64,000 bases of DNA from Sphingomonadales bacterium (GCA_004173185.1 SEFZ01000013.1:1-64000), one strand, 5' to 3'. Counted from the stretch's first letter, positions 46,524-56,560 are shown. Made by a program: numbers and translations. Notes: a model not told the origin generated them from the sequence alone.

Positions 46524-46700
46524 TCAGTCCATCATTCCGACTGCAAATTCCTGCTGCATCGGAGACACGGGCGGATGAAAATCTGTCCGCCGCCAGATCG
46601 GATCGGCGGGCGCTTCGGGACCGGGCAGCGCGAAGTTCAGATAGCGAGATAGGACGCGACCGGCGATCGAGCGCAGTGCGGCATTGCTCGACTGATACGA
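46524..46700 (-). pseudogene. Possible gene remnant downstream of rpsD
   Basis: An open frame without a normal start codon reads YQSSNAALRSIAGRVLSRYL, NFALPGPEAPADPIWRRTDF, then HPPVSPMQQEFAVGMMD and a TGA. The composition looks protein-like, but the frame begins inside the rpsD terminator. It could be the 3' end of a truncated gene or chance. No family recognised. The rest of 46487-46752 shows nothing else. Confidence 0.25.
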
Positions 46701-46732
46701 AAAAGGGCGGCCCCGAAGGACCGCCCTTTTTT
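46699..46732 (-). terminator. Terminator of rpsD
   Basis: Stem AAAGGGCGG / CCGCCCTTT with a GC-rich loop and T-tracts on both sides, 20 bases after the rpsD stop. Bidirectional in appearance. Confidence 0.88.
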
Positions 46733-46752
46733 GTTCGGCAGAAGCCCGAAAC

Positions 46753-47367
46753 TTAGCGCGAGTAAAACTCGACGACCAGGTTCGGCTCCATCTTCACCGG
46801 ATACGGAACCTCGTCGAGGGTCGGGATGCGGGTGAAGGTGATCTTCGACGCGCCATCCGGAGCGACGTAATCGGGGATGTCGCGCTCGGACAGGCTCTGC
46901 GCTTCCATGACCAGTGCCATTTCCTGCGCCTTTGCCGAAAGCGAAACTTCCTCGCCCGGCTTGATGCGGCGCGAACCGATGTTGCACTTCTCGCCGCCGA
47001 CGCGGACATGGCCGTGGTTGACCAGCTGGCGTGCAGCGAAGATCGTCGGTGCGAACTTGGCGCGATAGACGATCATGTCGAGGCGCATTTCGAGCAGGCC
47101 GATCAGGTTCTGACCGGTATCGCCCTTCATCTTCGAAGCGTCTTCATACGAGCGCTTGAACTGCTTCTCGGTGATGTCGCCGTAATAGCCCTTGAGCTTC
47201 TGCTTGGCGCGCAGCTGGATGCCGAAGTCCGACATCTTGCCCTTGCGGCGCTGACCGTGCTGGCCGGGGCCGTATTCGCGCTTGTTCACCGGGCTCTTCG
47301 GACGACCCCAGATGTTCTCGCCCATACGGCGATCGAGCTTATGCTTTGCGCTTGAACGCTTCGACAT
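46753..47367 (-). CDS. rpsD: 30S ribosomal protein S4
   Basis: 204 aa. Starts [20 protein letters not shown] and contains [20 protein letters not shown] and the S4 RNA-binding domain [32 protein letters not shown] (read across a turn), ending [10 protein letters not shown]. Primary 16S rRNA binding protein that nucleates the 30S body. Monocistronic here, as in other alphaproteobacteria, with its own promoter and terminator. Confidence 0.98.
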   Translation of the reverse strand: MSKRSSAKHKLDRRMGENIWGRPKSPVNKREYGPGQHGQRRKGKMSDFGIQLRAKQKLKGYYGDITEKQFKRSYEDASKMKGDTGQNLIGLLEMRLDMIVYRAKFAPTIFAARQLVNHGHVRVGGEKCNIGSRRIKPGEEVSLSAKAQEMALVMEAQSLSERDIPDYVAPDGASKITFTRIPTLDEVPYPVKMEPNLVVEFYSR

Positions 47368-47477
47368 GTGTAATCCTTGGTAATTGCTAACAACGGTATC
47401 CCGGTACTCGCCTGCTGGCTCATTGCTGAGGGCAGGGCCACCACTTCACCGGGGTGTGGGGCCATTACGAAGGCGCG

Positions 47478-47506
47478 CGGTTAGCGGCGGGGTATGGCGG
47501 AGTCAA
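47478..47506 (-). promoter_or_regulatory. rpsD: Probable rpsD promoter
   Basis: On the minus strand TTGACT (47506-47501), 17 bases, then TAACCG (47483-47478), about 110 bases upstream of the start codon. The long GC-rich leader could hold the S4 autoregulatory structure, which I cannot fold by eye. Confidence 0.45.
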
Positions 47507-47548
47507 GTTTTTGTCACACTCCGTCATCCCGAATTTGACGGCGAAGGA

Positions 47549-48274
47549 CTATTTGACCCGCGGCATCTTCCTGCCGTTCAGCGCGGAGAGGACGCCGCGC
47601 ATGGTGCGGACTTCGTAGCTGGACCATTCGGCCTTGGTCAGCAGATTGCGCAATGTGCGCTTGGTCGTCGGCACGCGATCGGGCGGATAGAAGAAGCCCG
47701 AGGCCTCGAGCATCGCGTCGAGCTGGGCGTACATGCCTTCGAACTCTTCCTGCGGGGCGGGCGGATCGAGATCGACTGCGGGCGGGCTGGCGAGGCTCTC
47801 GCCCTTCGACCATTCATAGGCGACGAGGATCACGGCCTGCGCCAGATTGAGCGAGCCGAATTCGGGGTTGATCGGCACGGTGATGATCGTGCGGGCGAGC
47901 GCGACTTCCTCGACATCGAGGCCCGAGCGTTCGCGGCCGAACAGGATCGCGGAGCGGCCCTCGGCTGCGTGGATCTCGCGGCCCGCCACTTCGGGAGTGA
48001 CCACCGGCTTGGTGATGCCGCGCTTGCGCACCGTGGTCGCGTAGACATGCGCGCAATCGGCCACGGCATCGGCGACCGTCTCGAAGACTTGCGCGCGTTC
48101 CAGGACGATATCCGCGCCGCTGGCGGCGGGGCCAGCCGATGGATTGGGCCAGCCGTCGCGCGGGCTGACGAGGCGCATGTCGGTCAGCCCGAAATTGAGC
48201 ATCGCGCGTGCGGCCTTGCCGATATTCTCGCCGAGCTGCGGCTTGACCAGGACGATGACCGGTTGCTGGCTCAC
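47549..48274 (-). CDS. trmJ: tRNA (cytidine/uridine-2'-O-)-methyltransferase, TrmJ-like
   Basis: 241 aa SPOUT methyltransferase. N-terminal [24 protein letters not shown], middle [19 protein letters not shown], and the knot motif [24 protein letters not shown] (read across a loop). The C-terminal helical extension fits TrmJ, which methylates position 32 in the tRNA anticodon loop. Overlaps nrdR by four bases as the last gene of rpiB-glyA-nrdR-trmJ. Confidence 0.9.
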   Translation of the reverse strand: MSQQPVIVLVKPQLGENIGKAARAMLNFGLTDMRLVSPRDGWPNPSAGPAASGADIVLERAQVFETVADAVADCAHVYATTVRKRGITKPVVTPEVAGREIHAAEGRSAILFGRERSGLDVEEVALARTIITVPINPEFGSLNLAQAVILVAYEWSKGESLASPPAVDLDPPAPQEEFEGMYAQLDAMLEASGFFYPPDRVPTTKRTLRNLLTKAEWSSYEVRTMRGVLSALNGRKMPRVK

Positions 48275-48732
48275 GCCTTCCCGGCCTCGCTCACATTGCC
48301 GGCGAATTCCTCGAAATCGCGGGCCTCGCGGAAGTCCTTATAGACGCTGGCGAAGCGGATATAGGCGACGGGATCGAGGCCCTTGAGGCCGTCCATCACC
48401 AATTCGCCGATCTTCTGCGACGGGATTTCGCTGTCGCCCAAAGTTTCCAGCTGGCGCTGGATGCCCGAGACCATCCGCTCAATCTGCGCGGCAGTGACCG
48501 GCCGCTTGCGCGCGGCGATCGAGACCGAGCGGACCAGCTTGTCGCGCTCGAACGGCTCGCGCTTGTCTTCGCTCTTTAGCACGGTCAGTTCGCGCAGCTG
48601 GATACGCTCGAACGTCGTGAAACGCGCGGCGCAAGCCTCGCACTGGCGGCGCCTGCGGATCGCGGCATTATCTTCGGTAGGACGGCTATCCTTTACCTGA
48701 GAATCCTCATTTCCGCAGAACGGGCAGCGCAT
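48271..48732 (-). CDS. nrdR: Transcriptional repressor NrdR
   Basis: 153 aa. Zinc ribbon [13 protein letters not shown] and [18 protein letters not shown] (four Cys), then the ATP-cone domain [19 protein letters not shown] and [19 protein letters not shown]. Senses dATP/ATP and represses ribonucleotide reductase genes via NrdR boxes. Start overlaps the glyA stop by one base. Confidence 0.97.
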   Translation of the reverse strand: MRCPFCGNEDSQVKDSRPTEDNAAIRRRRQCEACAARFTTFERIQLRELTVLKSEDKREPFERDKLVRSVSIAARKRPVTAAQIERMVSGIQRQLETLGDSEIPSQKIGELVMDGLKGLDPVAYIRFASVYKDFREARDFEEFAGNVSEAGKA

Positions 48733-50042
48733 CAGGCGTCCGGATAGATCGGAAAGCGTTCGCAGAGCGCGCGGACGCGTTCGCGGACATTGGCTTCGAT
48801 CTGGGCATCGCCCTGCTCGCCATTCTTGCGCAGGCCCTCCAGCACATCGGCGACCATGTTGCCGATTTCGCGGAACTCGGCGGTGCCGAAGCCGCGCGTC
48901 GTGCCGGCGGGCGAGCCGACGCGGATGCCGCTGGTCTTCATCGGCGGCAGCGGGTCGTTCGGGATGCCGTTCTTGTTGCAGGTGATCGCCGCGCGCTCGA
49001 GCGCTTCGTCGGCGTCCTTGCCGGTGACGCCCAGCGGAGTGAGGTCGATCAAAGCGAGATGCGTATCGGTGCCGCCCGAAACCACGGCTGCGCCGCGCTC
49101 CTTGAGGGTGGCGGCGAGAATTTTGGCGTTCTCGACGATAGCTGCGGCATAGGTTTTGAAATCGGGCTGGAGCGCTTCGCCGAACGCCACGGCCTTGGCG
49201 GCGATGACGTGCATGAGAGGCCCACCCTGAAGGCCGGGGAACACAGCCGAATTGATCTTCTTGGCGATCGCCTCGTCATTGGTGAACACCGCGCCGCCGC
49301 GCGGACCGCGCAGCGTCTTGTGCGTGGTGGTGGTCACGACATGGGCATGGCCGAACGGCGTCGGGTGCACGCCGCCTGCGACGAGGCCAGCGAAATGCGC
49401 CATATCGACCATGAAGATCGCGCCGACTTCGTCCGCAATCGCGCGGAACTTGGCGAAATCGATATGGCGCGGATAGGCCGAGCCGCCGGTGATGATGAGC
49501 TTGGGGCTCGTCTCGCGGGCCAGCTTGGCGACTGCGTCGTAGTCGATCAGATGCGTGTCCGGCGTGACGCCATATTGCACGGCGTTGAACCATTTGCCGC
49601 TCATCGCTGCCTTGGCGCCATGCGTCAGATGCCCGCCCGAATCGAGGCTGAGACCCATGATCGTGTCGCCGGGCTTGACCATTGCGAGCATCACCGCGCC
49701 ATTGGCCTGCGCGCCCGAATGCGGCTGGACGTTGGCGAATTCGCAGCCGAACAATTGCTTGGCGCGATCGATCGCCAGCTGCTCGACTTCGTCCGACGGG
49801 TGGCAACCCTGATAGTAACGCTTGCCGGGATAGCCCTCGGCATATTTGTTGGTGAATACCGAGCCCTGTGCTTCGAGCACCGCCTTGGAGACGATGTTCT
49901 CCGATGCGATCAGCTCGATCTGGTGCTGCTCCCGCTCCAGTTCGTGACGCACGCCGGCGAACACGGCGGGATCGGCTTCGGCGAGGGTCTTGGTGAAGAA
50001 ACCATCGGGCTGGAGCCCTGTCGTTTGCGGGTTGGTGCTCAT
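48732..50042 (-). CDS. glyA: Serine hydroxymethyltransferase
   Basis: 436 aa. [44 protein letters not shown] and the PLP-lysine motif [17 protein letters not shown]-terminal [20 protein letters not shown]. Interconverts serine and glycine with tetrahydrofolate. Overlaps rpiB (four bases) and nrdR (one base), so it belongs to a tightly coupled operon. Confidence 0.98.
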   Translation of the reverse strand: MSTNPQTTGLQPDGFFTKTLAEADPAVFAGVRHELEREQHQIELIASENIVSKAVLEAQGSVFTNKYAEGYPGKRYYQGCHPSDEVEQLAIDRAKQLFGCEFANVQPHSGAQANGAVMLAMVKPGDTIMGLSLDSGGHLTHGAKAAMSGKWFNAVQYGVTPDTHLIDYDAVAKLARETSPKLIITGGSAYPRHIDFAKFRAIADEVGAIFMVDMAHFAGLVAGGVHPTPFGHAHVVTTTTHKTLRGPRGGAVFTNDEAIAKKINSAVFPGLQGGPLMHVIAAKAVAFGEALQPDFKTYAAAIVENAKILAATLKERGAAVVSGGTDTHLALIDLTPLGVTGKDADEALERAAITCNKNGIPNDPLPPMKTSGIRVGSPAGTTRGFGTAEFREIGNMVADVLEGLRKNGEQGDAQIEANVRERVRALCERFPIYPDA

Positions 50043-50485
50043 GCGGTGGCTCCCTTGCTCAATTTGTCTACGCGGCGCTGATGGCGGTCACCGAGAAATT
50101 CGGTGTCTAGAAATGCGGTGATGCACGCTTTCGCCATCTCGATGCCGATCAGGCGCGCGCCCAATGCGATGACGTTGGCGTCATTATGCTGGCGGGCGAG
50201 GCTCGCGGAGAGCGGCTCGGAGACCAGCGCGCAGCGGGCCGCGGCCACGCGGTTCACCGCGATCGAGATGCCGATGCCCGATCCGCAGAGTGCGATGCCG
50301 GTGTCTGCGCGACCCTCTTCGACAGCCTTGCCGAGTGCGAATCCATAATCGGGATAATCGACGCTTTCGGGACCGTTCGTGCCCAGATCGAGCACTTCAT
50401 GGCCGCTTTCACGCAACCAATTGGCGAGTTCTGCCTTCATGGCGAAGGCGGCATGATCCGAGGCGATGGCGATATGGCGCGACAT
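50039..50485 (-). CDS. rpiB: Ribose-5-phosphate isomerase B
   Basis: 148 aa from ATG 50485. RpiB/LacAB fold: [49 protein letters not shown] (active-site Cys), and [18 protein letters not shown]. Interconverts ribose-5-phosphate and ribulose-5-phosphate. First gene of the operon with glyA, nrdR and trmJ. Confidence 0.96.
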   Translation of the reverse strand: MSRHIAIASDHAAFAMKAELANWLRESGHEVLDLGTNGPESVDYPDYGFALGKAVEEGRADTGIALCGSGIGISIAVNRVAAARCALVSEPLSASLARQHNDANVIALGARLIGIEMAKACITAFLDTEFLGDRHQRRVDKLSKGATA

Positions 50486-50549
50486 GCGGCGTCCCCTAAG
50501 CCTTCGCACTCGTGCTGACTAGACATGACGACGCTATTTGGAGAGCGAA

Positions 50550-51026
50550 ATGCGCAAGCTTGTACCGACCCTCACACTCGCGCTGGCGCTGGCCGCGTGC
50601 AGCACCGCCGATAATGCCGCCGACCAGCTCGGCAACACAGCCGAAGCGACCGGCGATGTGCTGGTAAATGCGGGCGAGGACATGGCATCGATAACCGGCA
50701 ATGCTGCCGCGGATATCGGCAACGCAGTGAGCGATGCGACCACGGGCCATGACGCATGGGTGGGCCGCTGGACGGGCGTGGAAGGCACCTATCTCAACAT
50801 CACCAAGGCGGCCTTGCCCGACCACTATAAGCTCGAGATGCAATATACGCTCGATTCCAAGGGCACGTATGACGGCACCGGCACCAAGGAAGGCATCACT
50901 TTCACCCGGCCCGACGGCAAGCAATTGCTCGCCGCATCGGATGGCGACGCCACCGGCCTGAAATGGTTGGCGGGCAAGAAGGATTGCCTCAAGGTCAAGG
51001 ACGGCGAAGGCTATTGCCGCGACTGA
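50550..51026 (+). CDS. Lipoprotein with helical hendecad-like repeat and C-terminal beta domain
   Basis: 158 aa from ATG 50550 with GGAG upstream. Lipobox ALALAAC. Residues about 20-70 are repeat-like: GDVLVNAGEDM, ASITGNAAADI, GNAVSDATTGH, roughly 11 residues per unit with small residues and Asp/Asn. The C-terminal about 90 residues (WVGRWTGVEGTYLNITKA, KDGEGYCRD) look like a compact beta domain with two Cys. Followed by a smaller lipoprotein with the same repeat style. Family not recognised. Confidence 0.75.
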   Translation: MRKLVPTLTLALALAACSTADNAADQLGNTAEATGDVLVNAGEDMASITGNAAADIGNAVSDATTGHDAWVGRWTGVEGTYLNITKAALPDHYKLEMQYTLDSKGTYDGTGTKEGITFTRPDGKQLLAASDGDATGLKWLAGKKDCLKVKDGEGYCRD

Positions 51027-51048
51027 TTTTCATTTCTGGAGAAGCGAT

Positions 51049-51294
51049 ATGAAGAAACTGATTCTGGCGGGCGTGATAGCGCTGGGCCTCGCGGCCTGCA
51101 CCGATAGTACGCAGAGCAACCTCAGCAACTCGCTGGAGCGCGCGGGCGATTCGATCGAGAACGTCGCCGATGGTGCGGGCGAGCGGATCGAGAATTTCGC
51201 GGATGATGCCGGCGCGGTGATCGACAACACCGCCGACGACATCGGCAACCGTGCCGATAGCGTTGGCAATGCGATCGGTAACGCCACGCGCTGA
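51049..51294 (+). CDS. Small lipoprotein with 11-residue repeats
   Basis: 81 aa with AGAAG-type ribosome site. Lipobox GLAAC, then consecutive 11-residue units GDSIENVADGA, GERIENFADDA, GAVIDNTADDI, GNRADSVGNAI. The G-x-x-I-x-N-x-A-D pattern suggests a right-handed hendecad coiled coil, an Lpp-like or LEA-like periplasmic helix. 22 bases after the larger lipoprotein, so the same operon. Function unknown. Confidence 0.75.
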   Translation: MKKLILAGVIALGLAACTDSTQSNLSNSLERAGDSIENVADGAGERIENFADDAGAVIDNTADDIGNRADSVGNAIGNATR

Positions 51295-51302
51295 TTTGCC
51301 GT

Positions 51303-51338
51303 CCCCGTCACTCCGGCCGATCGGCCGGAGTGACGGGG
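51303..51338. repeat. Perfect 36-base palindrome
   Basis: Arms begin CCCCGTCACTCCGGCC and mirror exactly; 18 base pairs with no loop bases beyond the central GATC. Lies between convergent lipoprotein and cspA genes, so probably a bidirectional transcription end. Diverged relative of the TCATCCCGGC repeats. Confidence 0.85.
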
Positions 51339-51346
51339 AACACGGG

Positions 51347-51553
51347 TTAACCCGCGCGCACCACATTGGCGGCGGCGGGACCCTTTTGGCCCGGCACAAC
51401 GTCAAATTCGACGCGCTCGCCTTCTTCGAGCGTCTTGAAGCCGGAGCCGCCGATCGCCGAATGATGGACGAACAGATCCTTCGATCCGTCTTCCGGAGTG
51501 ATGAAGCCGAAACCCTTTTCGGCGTTGAACCATTTCACAGTACCACTTGCCAT
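51347..51553 (-). CDS. cspA: Cold shock protein (CspA family)
   Basis: 68 aa from ATG 51553. [20 protein letters not shown] (RNP1) and [10 protein letters not shown] (RNP2), ending [11 protein letters not shown]. Single OB-fold RNA chaperone. The start codon shares its A with the TAA stop of the upstream LytTR gene (TAATG), and the GAGGGG ribosome site lies in that gene's last codons, so translation is coupled. A longer start at 51577 is less likely. Confidence 0.95.
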   Translation of the reverse strand: MASGTVKWFNAEKGFGFITPEDGSKDLFVHHSAIGGSGFKTLEEGERVEFDVVPGQKGPAAANVVRAG

Positions 51554-52374
51554 TATTTGCCCCTCATATTGAGCCATCCGCGGGCACGTGCCTGCGGCAG
51601 ATAGGTTGCACTTACAGCGACTCGCTGGCCTCCGGCGAGCAATAATGCCCAGCGTCGGCCTTCGCGCGCCGCGCCCTCGACGGCGTTCGCCGCGACCCAG
51701 GTACCGCGATGGACCTGCGTGCCTTCGAGCCCCGAGACTTCCTCGATCGCGTCGCCGAAGCGGTAATGGATGAGCGCGCTGGCACCGCTGCGATCATGGA
51801 CGCGACAATAATGATCTTCCGCCTCGATTGCGATCAGGTGGGCGGGATCTATCCGGGCGCGCGCCAATAGCCCGCTGGCGGGCATTGGGCGCGGCTGGGC
51901 GCGACGCCACAGCATCCACCCGATCAGCGAACAGACGAGGAAGATGCCCAGGCTGATCGAGGCTGCGCGCCCGAGGATTTCCAGGGGCGGGGCGGTGACC
52001 CCGGTGCCCGCGATCCGGCCCGCCCCTGCGATCTCCAGCGGCAGCATCAGATTGAGCGGCACGCCGCCCAGCAGCGACACGCGCCACCAGTCGCTTTGCT
52101 TGCGTACGAACAATGCGAACAGAGCCTGCCATTTGATCGCGTTCCAGCCCATCAGGACCATCCAGAACAAGGCGCGCTTATCGAGCGGCAGATCGCCGGT
52201 GCGGAACCCGCCGGTAATCGTCATCAGCCCTGCGGCGGCGGCGCATCCGATCCACAGATAGGGAAAGCCCGGCAGCGCCATTGCGCGTTTCGCGAAGCCG
52301 TGGGCGGCTTTCGCGAAACCGCGCTTGCCGGGCGCTACCGACAAACCAGACAGAACGGACCGAACGGCGGGCAT
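51553..52374 (-). CDS. Membrane-bound LytTR-family transcription regulator
   Basis: 273 aa. Four membrane helices ([76 protein letters not shown]), then a LytTR DNA-binding domain from about residue 175: [50 protein letters not shown] one-component membrane regulator common in sphingomonads. Its target is unknown, but the immediate partner gene is cspA, with which it overlaps by one base. Confidence 0.85.
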   Translation of the reverse strand: MPAVRSVLSGLSVAPGKRGFAKAAHGFAKRAMALPGFPYLWIGCAAAAGLMTITGGFRTGDLPLDKRALFWMVLMGWNAIKWQALFALFVRKQSDWWRVSLLGGVPLNLMLPLEIAGAGRIAGTGVTAPPLEILGRAASISLGIFLVCSLIGWMLWRRAQPRPMPASGLLARARIDPAHLIAIEAEDHYCRVHDRSGASALIHYRFGDAIEEVSGLEGTQVHRGTWVAANAVEGAAREGRRWALLLAGGQRVAVSATYLPQARARGWLNMRGK

Positions 52375-52425
52375 GATTCAGCAAGGCTGCCACGCGCCGG
52401 GCATAACCACAAATGGAGATTGAAG

Positions 52426-52998
52426 ATGCGGAAGCTGATGACCTGTGGGCTGGCGGCGCTCGGCGCGCTGCTGCTCGTGCCGGGAGCGCAGGCCCAGGCC
52501 ACCGACACGGTGGCGATTGCGGCGCAAAAAGAAGCGATGAAGAAGCTCGACTGGATGCACGGCGTGTGGCGCGGCCCGGCGGTCAGCCAAGGCCCGCAGG
52601 GATCGCACGAAGTGACGCAGACCGAGCGAATCGGCAGCTTCCTCGATGGCACGCTGACCGTGATGGAGGGCAAGGGCTATAGCCCCGATGGCAGCGTCGG
52701 ATTCAACGCGCTGGGCGTCGTATCTTACGATGCGCAGGCCAAATCCTATTGGCTGACGAGCTGGGCGCTGGGCCGTGGCGGCAAGTTTGCGATGACCGTG
52801 ACCGACACGGGCTATGTCTGGGAAATTCCGGCCGGAGCGATGACGATCCGCTACACCGCGACGCTGGTGGGCAGCACATGGACCGAAGTGGGCGACTATA
52901 TCGCGCCCGGCCAGCCCGCGCGGCGCTTCTTCAAGATGGAACTCAAGCGGGTGGGCGATAGCGACTGGCCGGCCGCGGGCGGAATTCCGCGCAATTAA
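52426..52998 (+). CDS. Exported DUF1579/DUF6265-like protein
   Basis: 190 aa from ATG 52426, preceded by GGAG. Signal peptide ends near PGAQAQ. The mature part is a lipocalin-like beta-barrel pattern: LDWMHGVWRGPAVSQGPQG, FLDGTLTVMEGKGYSPDG, NALGVVSYDAQAKSYWLTSW, WEIPAGAMTIRYTATLVG. Such proteins are annotated as domains of unknown function. Periplasmic, role unknown. Divergent from the LytTR gene. Confidence 0.7.
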   Translation: MRKLMTCGLAALGALLLVPGAQAQATDTVAIAAQKEAMKKLDWMHGVWRGPAVSQGPQGSHEVTQTERIGSFLDGTLTVMEGKGYSPDGSVGFNALGVVSYDAQAKSYWLTSWALGRGGKFAMTVTDTGYVWEIPAGAMTIRYTATLVGSTWTEVGDYIAPGQPARRFFKMELKRVGDSDWPAAGGIPRN

Positions 52999-53119
52999 AA
53001 CGGCAACATAATCGACTTCGAACTGCCGCTGTTCGGCAATTGGTGCGTCATGCGCCGGGCTTAACGGGCCGAGTAGAGCCGCACATCTGGCGGCACACTC
53101 GAGCGCGAAAGGCCCGGCC

Positions 53120-54364
53120 ATGGCTTCGCTTGCCAGACTTCCCAAGAACGTCGCAGTGCGCGGCGCAGTCCACCGCCATGAACATCTGAGCAAGGAAGGG
53201 CTGCTCGAACGCGCCTTTACGTTCGCATTTCGGGGCCTCGTCTATCCACAGATCTGGGAAGACCCGGATGTTGATATGGAAGCGATGGCGATCACGCCCG
53301 ATTGCCATGTCGTGGCGATCGCATCGGGCAGCTGCAACGTCTTCTCCTATCTCACTGCCAATCCGGCGAAGATCACCGCGGTCGATCTGAACCCCGCGCA
53401 TATCGCGCTTGGCAAATTGAAGCGCGAAGCGGCGCAGCGCTTTCCCGATCACGCGACGTTCCACCGCTTTTTCGGGCAGGCGGACAAAGCGGAGAATATC
53501 CAAACCTATCGCGAGCATCTGCTGCCGCATATCGATCTGCCGACGCGCGCATATTGGGAAGGGCGCACCGCAGGCGGCCAGACGCGCATCCATGTCTTTA
53601 CGCGTGGCTTTTATCGCTACGGGCTGCTCGGGCGGCTGATCGGCTTCGTCCATTGGCTCGGCCGCCGTTATGGCATCGACCCCAAGGTGATGCTCGCCGC
53701 GCGTGATCTGGCCGAGCAGCGGCAGATTTTCGAGACTCAGATCGCGCCATTCTTTGAAAAGAAGCTGCTGCGCTGGCTGGTCGATCAGCCCGCAGCCTTG
53801 TTTGGTTTCGGCATTCCGCCCGCGCAATATGATCTTCTCAAGGCAGATGACGCACAGGGGATCACCGGCGCGCTGCGCAGCCGGCTTGAGAAGCTGGCGT
53901 GCGATTTCGACCTCAAGGACAATTATTTCGCGTGGCAGGCATTTGGCCGCAGCTATGGCGAGGGCCCCGATGCGCCCCTGCCGCCCTATCTGCAGGCCAA
54001 GAATTGGGACACGATCCGCGAACGTGCCGGGCGGATCGAAGTGCGCCATATCAATTTCTGCGACTATCTCGAATCGATGCCCGCGCAGTCGCTCGATCGC
54101 TATGTTTTGCTCGATGCGCAGGACTGGATGACCGACGAGCAACTGGCGCGGCTATGGGCCGGGATCACCCACACCGCCAAGCCCGGCGCGCGCGTGCTGT
54201 ATCGCACCGCCGCCACCCCCGATGTGGTGCGCGGGCACGTTCCCGAGGAGATCCTGAACCAGTGGGAATATGCCCCGCAGGCGCAACTCGACGATTGGAC
54301 GCGGCGCGATCGTTCGTCGGTGTACGGCGCGACCCACCTCTGGACGCTGAAGCCCAAGGGATGA
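53120..54364 (+). CDS. btaA: Betaine lipid synthase BtaA (AdoMet:diacylglycerol 3-amino-3-carboxypropyl transferase)
   Basis: 414 aa DUF3419 protein. AdoMet-binding VVAIASGSCNVFSYL and ITAVDLNPAHIALGKLK, then FTRGFYRYGLLGRLIGFVHW and the conserved late block RYVLLDAQDWMTDEQL. Transfers the aminocarboxypropyl group of AdoMet to diacylglycerol to form diacylglyceryl-homoserine, the first step of DGTS synthesis. ATGA overlap with btaB. A membrane-associated cytoplasmic enzyme. This indicates phosphorus-free membrane lipids. Confidence 0.9.
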   Translation: MASLARLPKNVAVRGAVHRHEHLSKEGLLERAFTFAFRGLVYPQIWEDPDVDMEAMAITPDCHVVAIASGSCNVFSYLTANPAKITAVDLNPAHIALGKLKREAAQRFPDHATFHRFFGQADKAENIQTYREHLLPHIDLPTRAYWEGRTAGGQTRIHVFTRGFYRYGLLGRLIGFVHWLGRRYGIDPKVMLAARDLAEQRQIFETQIAPFFEKKLLRWLVDQPAALFGFGIPPAQYDLLKADDAQGITGALRSRLEKLACDFDLKDNYFAWQAFGRSYGEGPDAPLPPYLQAKNWDTIRERAGRIEVRHINFCDYLESMPAQSLDRYVLLDAQDWMTDEQLARLWAGITHTAKPGARVLYRTAATPDVVRGHVPEEILNQWEYAPQAQLDDWTRRDRSSVYGATHLWTLKPKG

Positions 54365-55020
54365 TCGCAAAGGCCCTGACCGACCAGAAATCGCTGATGG
54401 ACGATGTCTATGCGCTCCATCGGCATTTCTACGATTTCACCCGCAAATTCTATCTGCTCGGGCGCGATCGGCTGATCCGCGATCTGGCGCCGCCGCCGGG
54501 CGGCTCGGTGCTCGAAGTTGGCTGTGGCACGGCGCGCAACCTGATCGTGGCGGGCAAGCACTGGCCCGATGCGCGGCTGCACGGCTTCGATATCAGCGAA
54601 GCGATGCTCGATACCGCGCGGAAATCGGTGGATCGGCAGGGGCTGGGCGACCGCATCGCGCTGGCGCAGGGCGACGCGGGAAGCTTCGATCCGCGCAAAT
54701 TGTTCGGGCTCGAAGAAGTCGACCGGATATTCATGAGCTATACGATTTCGATGATCCCGCCCTGGGAGGATGCGATCGAGCAGAGCGTGGCGTGGCTTGC
54801 GTGCGGCGGCAGCCTGCATATCGTGGATTTCGGTCAATATGAGCGCCTGCCCCGCTGGGCGCGGCGGCTGCACTTCAAATCGCTCGCCGATTTCCATGTG
54901 TATCCCCGGCGCGACCTGCGCGAAGTGCTGGTGCGCGTCGCAGAGGAGCAGGGGCTGGAAGTGGAGTTCACACCATTGTGGCGGGGCTATACGTGGAGCG
55001 CGGTGTTGCGGCGGCCCTAG
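54361..55020 (+). CDS. btaB: Betaine lipid N-methyltransferase BtaB
   Basis: 219 aa class I AdoMet methyltransferase. DDVYALHRHFYDFTRKFYLL is the BtaB-like N-terminus; motif I VLEVGCGTARNLI, then HGFDISEAMLDTA and MSYTISMIPPWEDAI. N-methylates diacylglyceryl-homoserine three times to give DGTS. The overlap with btaA and the family pattern together make the assignment firm. Confidence 0.9.
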   Translation: MIAKALTDQKSLMDDVYALHRHFYDFTRKFYLLGRDRLIRDLAPPPGGSVLEVGCGTARNLIVAGKHWPDARLHGFDISEAMLDTARKSVDRQGLGDRIALAQGDAGSFDPRKLFGLEEVDRIFMSYTISMIPPWEDAIEQSVAWLACGGSLHIVDFGQYERLPRWARRLHFKSLADFHVYPRRDLREVLVRVAEEQGLEVEFTPLWRGYTWSAVLRRP

Positions 55021-55040
55021 TTGGTCGGTGGGAGGGGGCC

Positions 55041-56300
55041 TCAGGCGGCCAGCCGAAGCTCCAGCCGACCCCAGATCTCGACCAATGCATCGACCAGTTC
55101 GCGCATCATCGCCTCGTCATGCGCGGGGCCGGGGGTGAAGCGCAGTCGCTCGGTGCCGCGGGGCACGGTCGGGTAATTGATCGGCTGCACGTACACGCCA
55201 TATTCGGCGAGCAGCACGTCGCTGATCTTCTTGGCCTTGACCGGATCGCCGACCATCAGCGGCACAATGTGGGTGGTCGAGGGGAGCACCGGCAGGCCGG
55301 CTTCGGCCATCAGCGCCTTGAGCGTGGATGCGGCGGCATGCTGGCCGTCGCGCTCGGCGGTGGAGCCCTTGAGGTGGCGGACCGACGCCAGCGCACCCGC
55401 GACGAGGACGGGCGACAGCGAGGTCGTGAAGATGAAGCCCGGCGCATAGCTGCGGATCACGTCGATGATCATCTGATCGGCTGCGATATAGCCGCCCATC
55501 ACACCGAACGCCTTGCCCAGCGTTCCTTCGAGGATCGTCACGCGATCGGCCACTGCGTCACGCTCAGTGATGCCGCCGCCGCGCGGGCCATACATGCCGA
55601 CGGCATGGACTTCGTCGCAATAGGTCAGCGCGTTATACTTGTCGGCCAGATCGCAAATCTCGGCGATCGGGGCGATATCGGCGTCCATCGAATAGACGCT
55701 CTCGAACGCGATCAGCTTCGGCACCGTGGGATCGTCGGCAGCGAGCATCTCTTCGAGATGGGCCAGATCGTTGTGGCGGAAAATGCGCTTCTCGCAGCCC
55801 GAATTGCGGATGCCCGCGATCATCGATGCGTGGTTCAGCTCGTCCGAATAAACGATGCAGCCGGGGAGAACCTTGGCGAGCGTCGCCAGCGTGGCTTCGT
55901 TTGAGACATAGCCCGAAGTGAACAGCAGCGCGCCTTCCTTGCCATGAAGGTCCGCAAGCTCCTGCTCGAGCTGGATATGGTAATGCGTGTTGCCGCCGAT
56001 GTTGCGCGTGCCGCCCGAGCCTGCGCCGACGTCGTGGAGCGCTTCCTCCATCGCGGCGATGACCTTGGGGTGCTGGCCCATGGCGAGATAATCGTTCGAA
56101 CACCACACGGTGATCGGCTTCGGCCCATTATGCCCGGCGAAGCAGCGCGCATTCGGGAATGCGCCCTTGTTGCGCAAAATGTCGATAAAGACGCGATAGC
56201 GCCCTTCCGCATGCAGCCGGTCAATCGCCGAGGTGAAGACCCGCGAATAATCGACGGCGGTCACAGGGACGGCGGGCGCAGGGATAGTCTGATCACGCAT
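55041..56300 (-). CDS. hemA: 5-aminolevulinate synthase
   Basis: 419 aa from ATG 56300, with AGGGGCG upstream. [20 protein letters not shown] and [19 protein letters not shown] at the N-terminus, [34 protein letters not shown], and PLP-lysine in [16 protein letters not shown]. Condenses glycine and succinyl-CoA to 5-aminolevulinate, the alphaproteobacterial route to haem. Convergent with btaB. Confidence 0.97.
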   Translation of the reverse strand: MRDQTIPAPAVPVTAVDYSRVFTSAIDRLHAEGRYRVFIDILRNKGAFPNARCFAGHNGPKPITVWCSNDYLAMGQHPKVIAAMEEALHDVGAGSGGTRNIGGNTHYHIQLEQELADLHGKEGALLFTSGYVSNEATLATLAKVLPGCIVYSDELNHASMIAGIRNSGCEKRIFRHNDLAHLEEMLAADDPTVPKLIAFESVYSMDADIAPIAEICDLADKYNALTYCDEVHAVGMYGPRGGGITERDAVADRVTILEGTLGKAFGVMGGYIAADQMIIDVIRSYAPGFIFTTSLSPVLVAGALASVRHLKGSTAERDGQHAAASTLKALMAEAGLPVLPSTTHIVPLMVGDPVKAKKISDVLLAEYGVYVQPINYPTVPRGTERLRFTPGPAHDEAMMRELVDALVEIWGRLELRLAA

Positions 56301-56560
56301 AGTGTTTTCGCCCCTAAACCCAAAATACGCGGATTTCCAGCACCGGGGGTGAGACAAATCGTCCAAGTTGCGACGAATCTTGCCAGACATGGTTGAGACA
56401 AGCTCGCACCAAAAGGGCGGTTCGTCGCATCGCGCTAACCCGCATCAATGTGAACGGCGGCGAATCTGCTAGGGTTTGTGCATCGCCGCCCGACTCGCTT
56501 CCAAGCAAGGCGGTGACCGAGAGATACTATGCGCTCCCGCTTGCTTAACGGAGCATCGAC

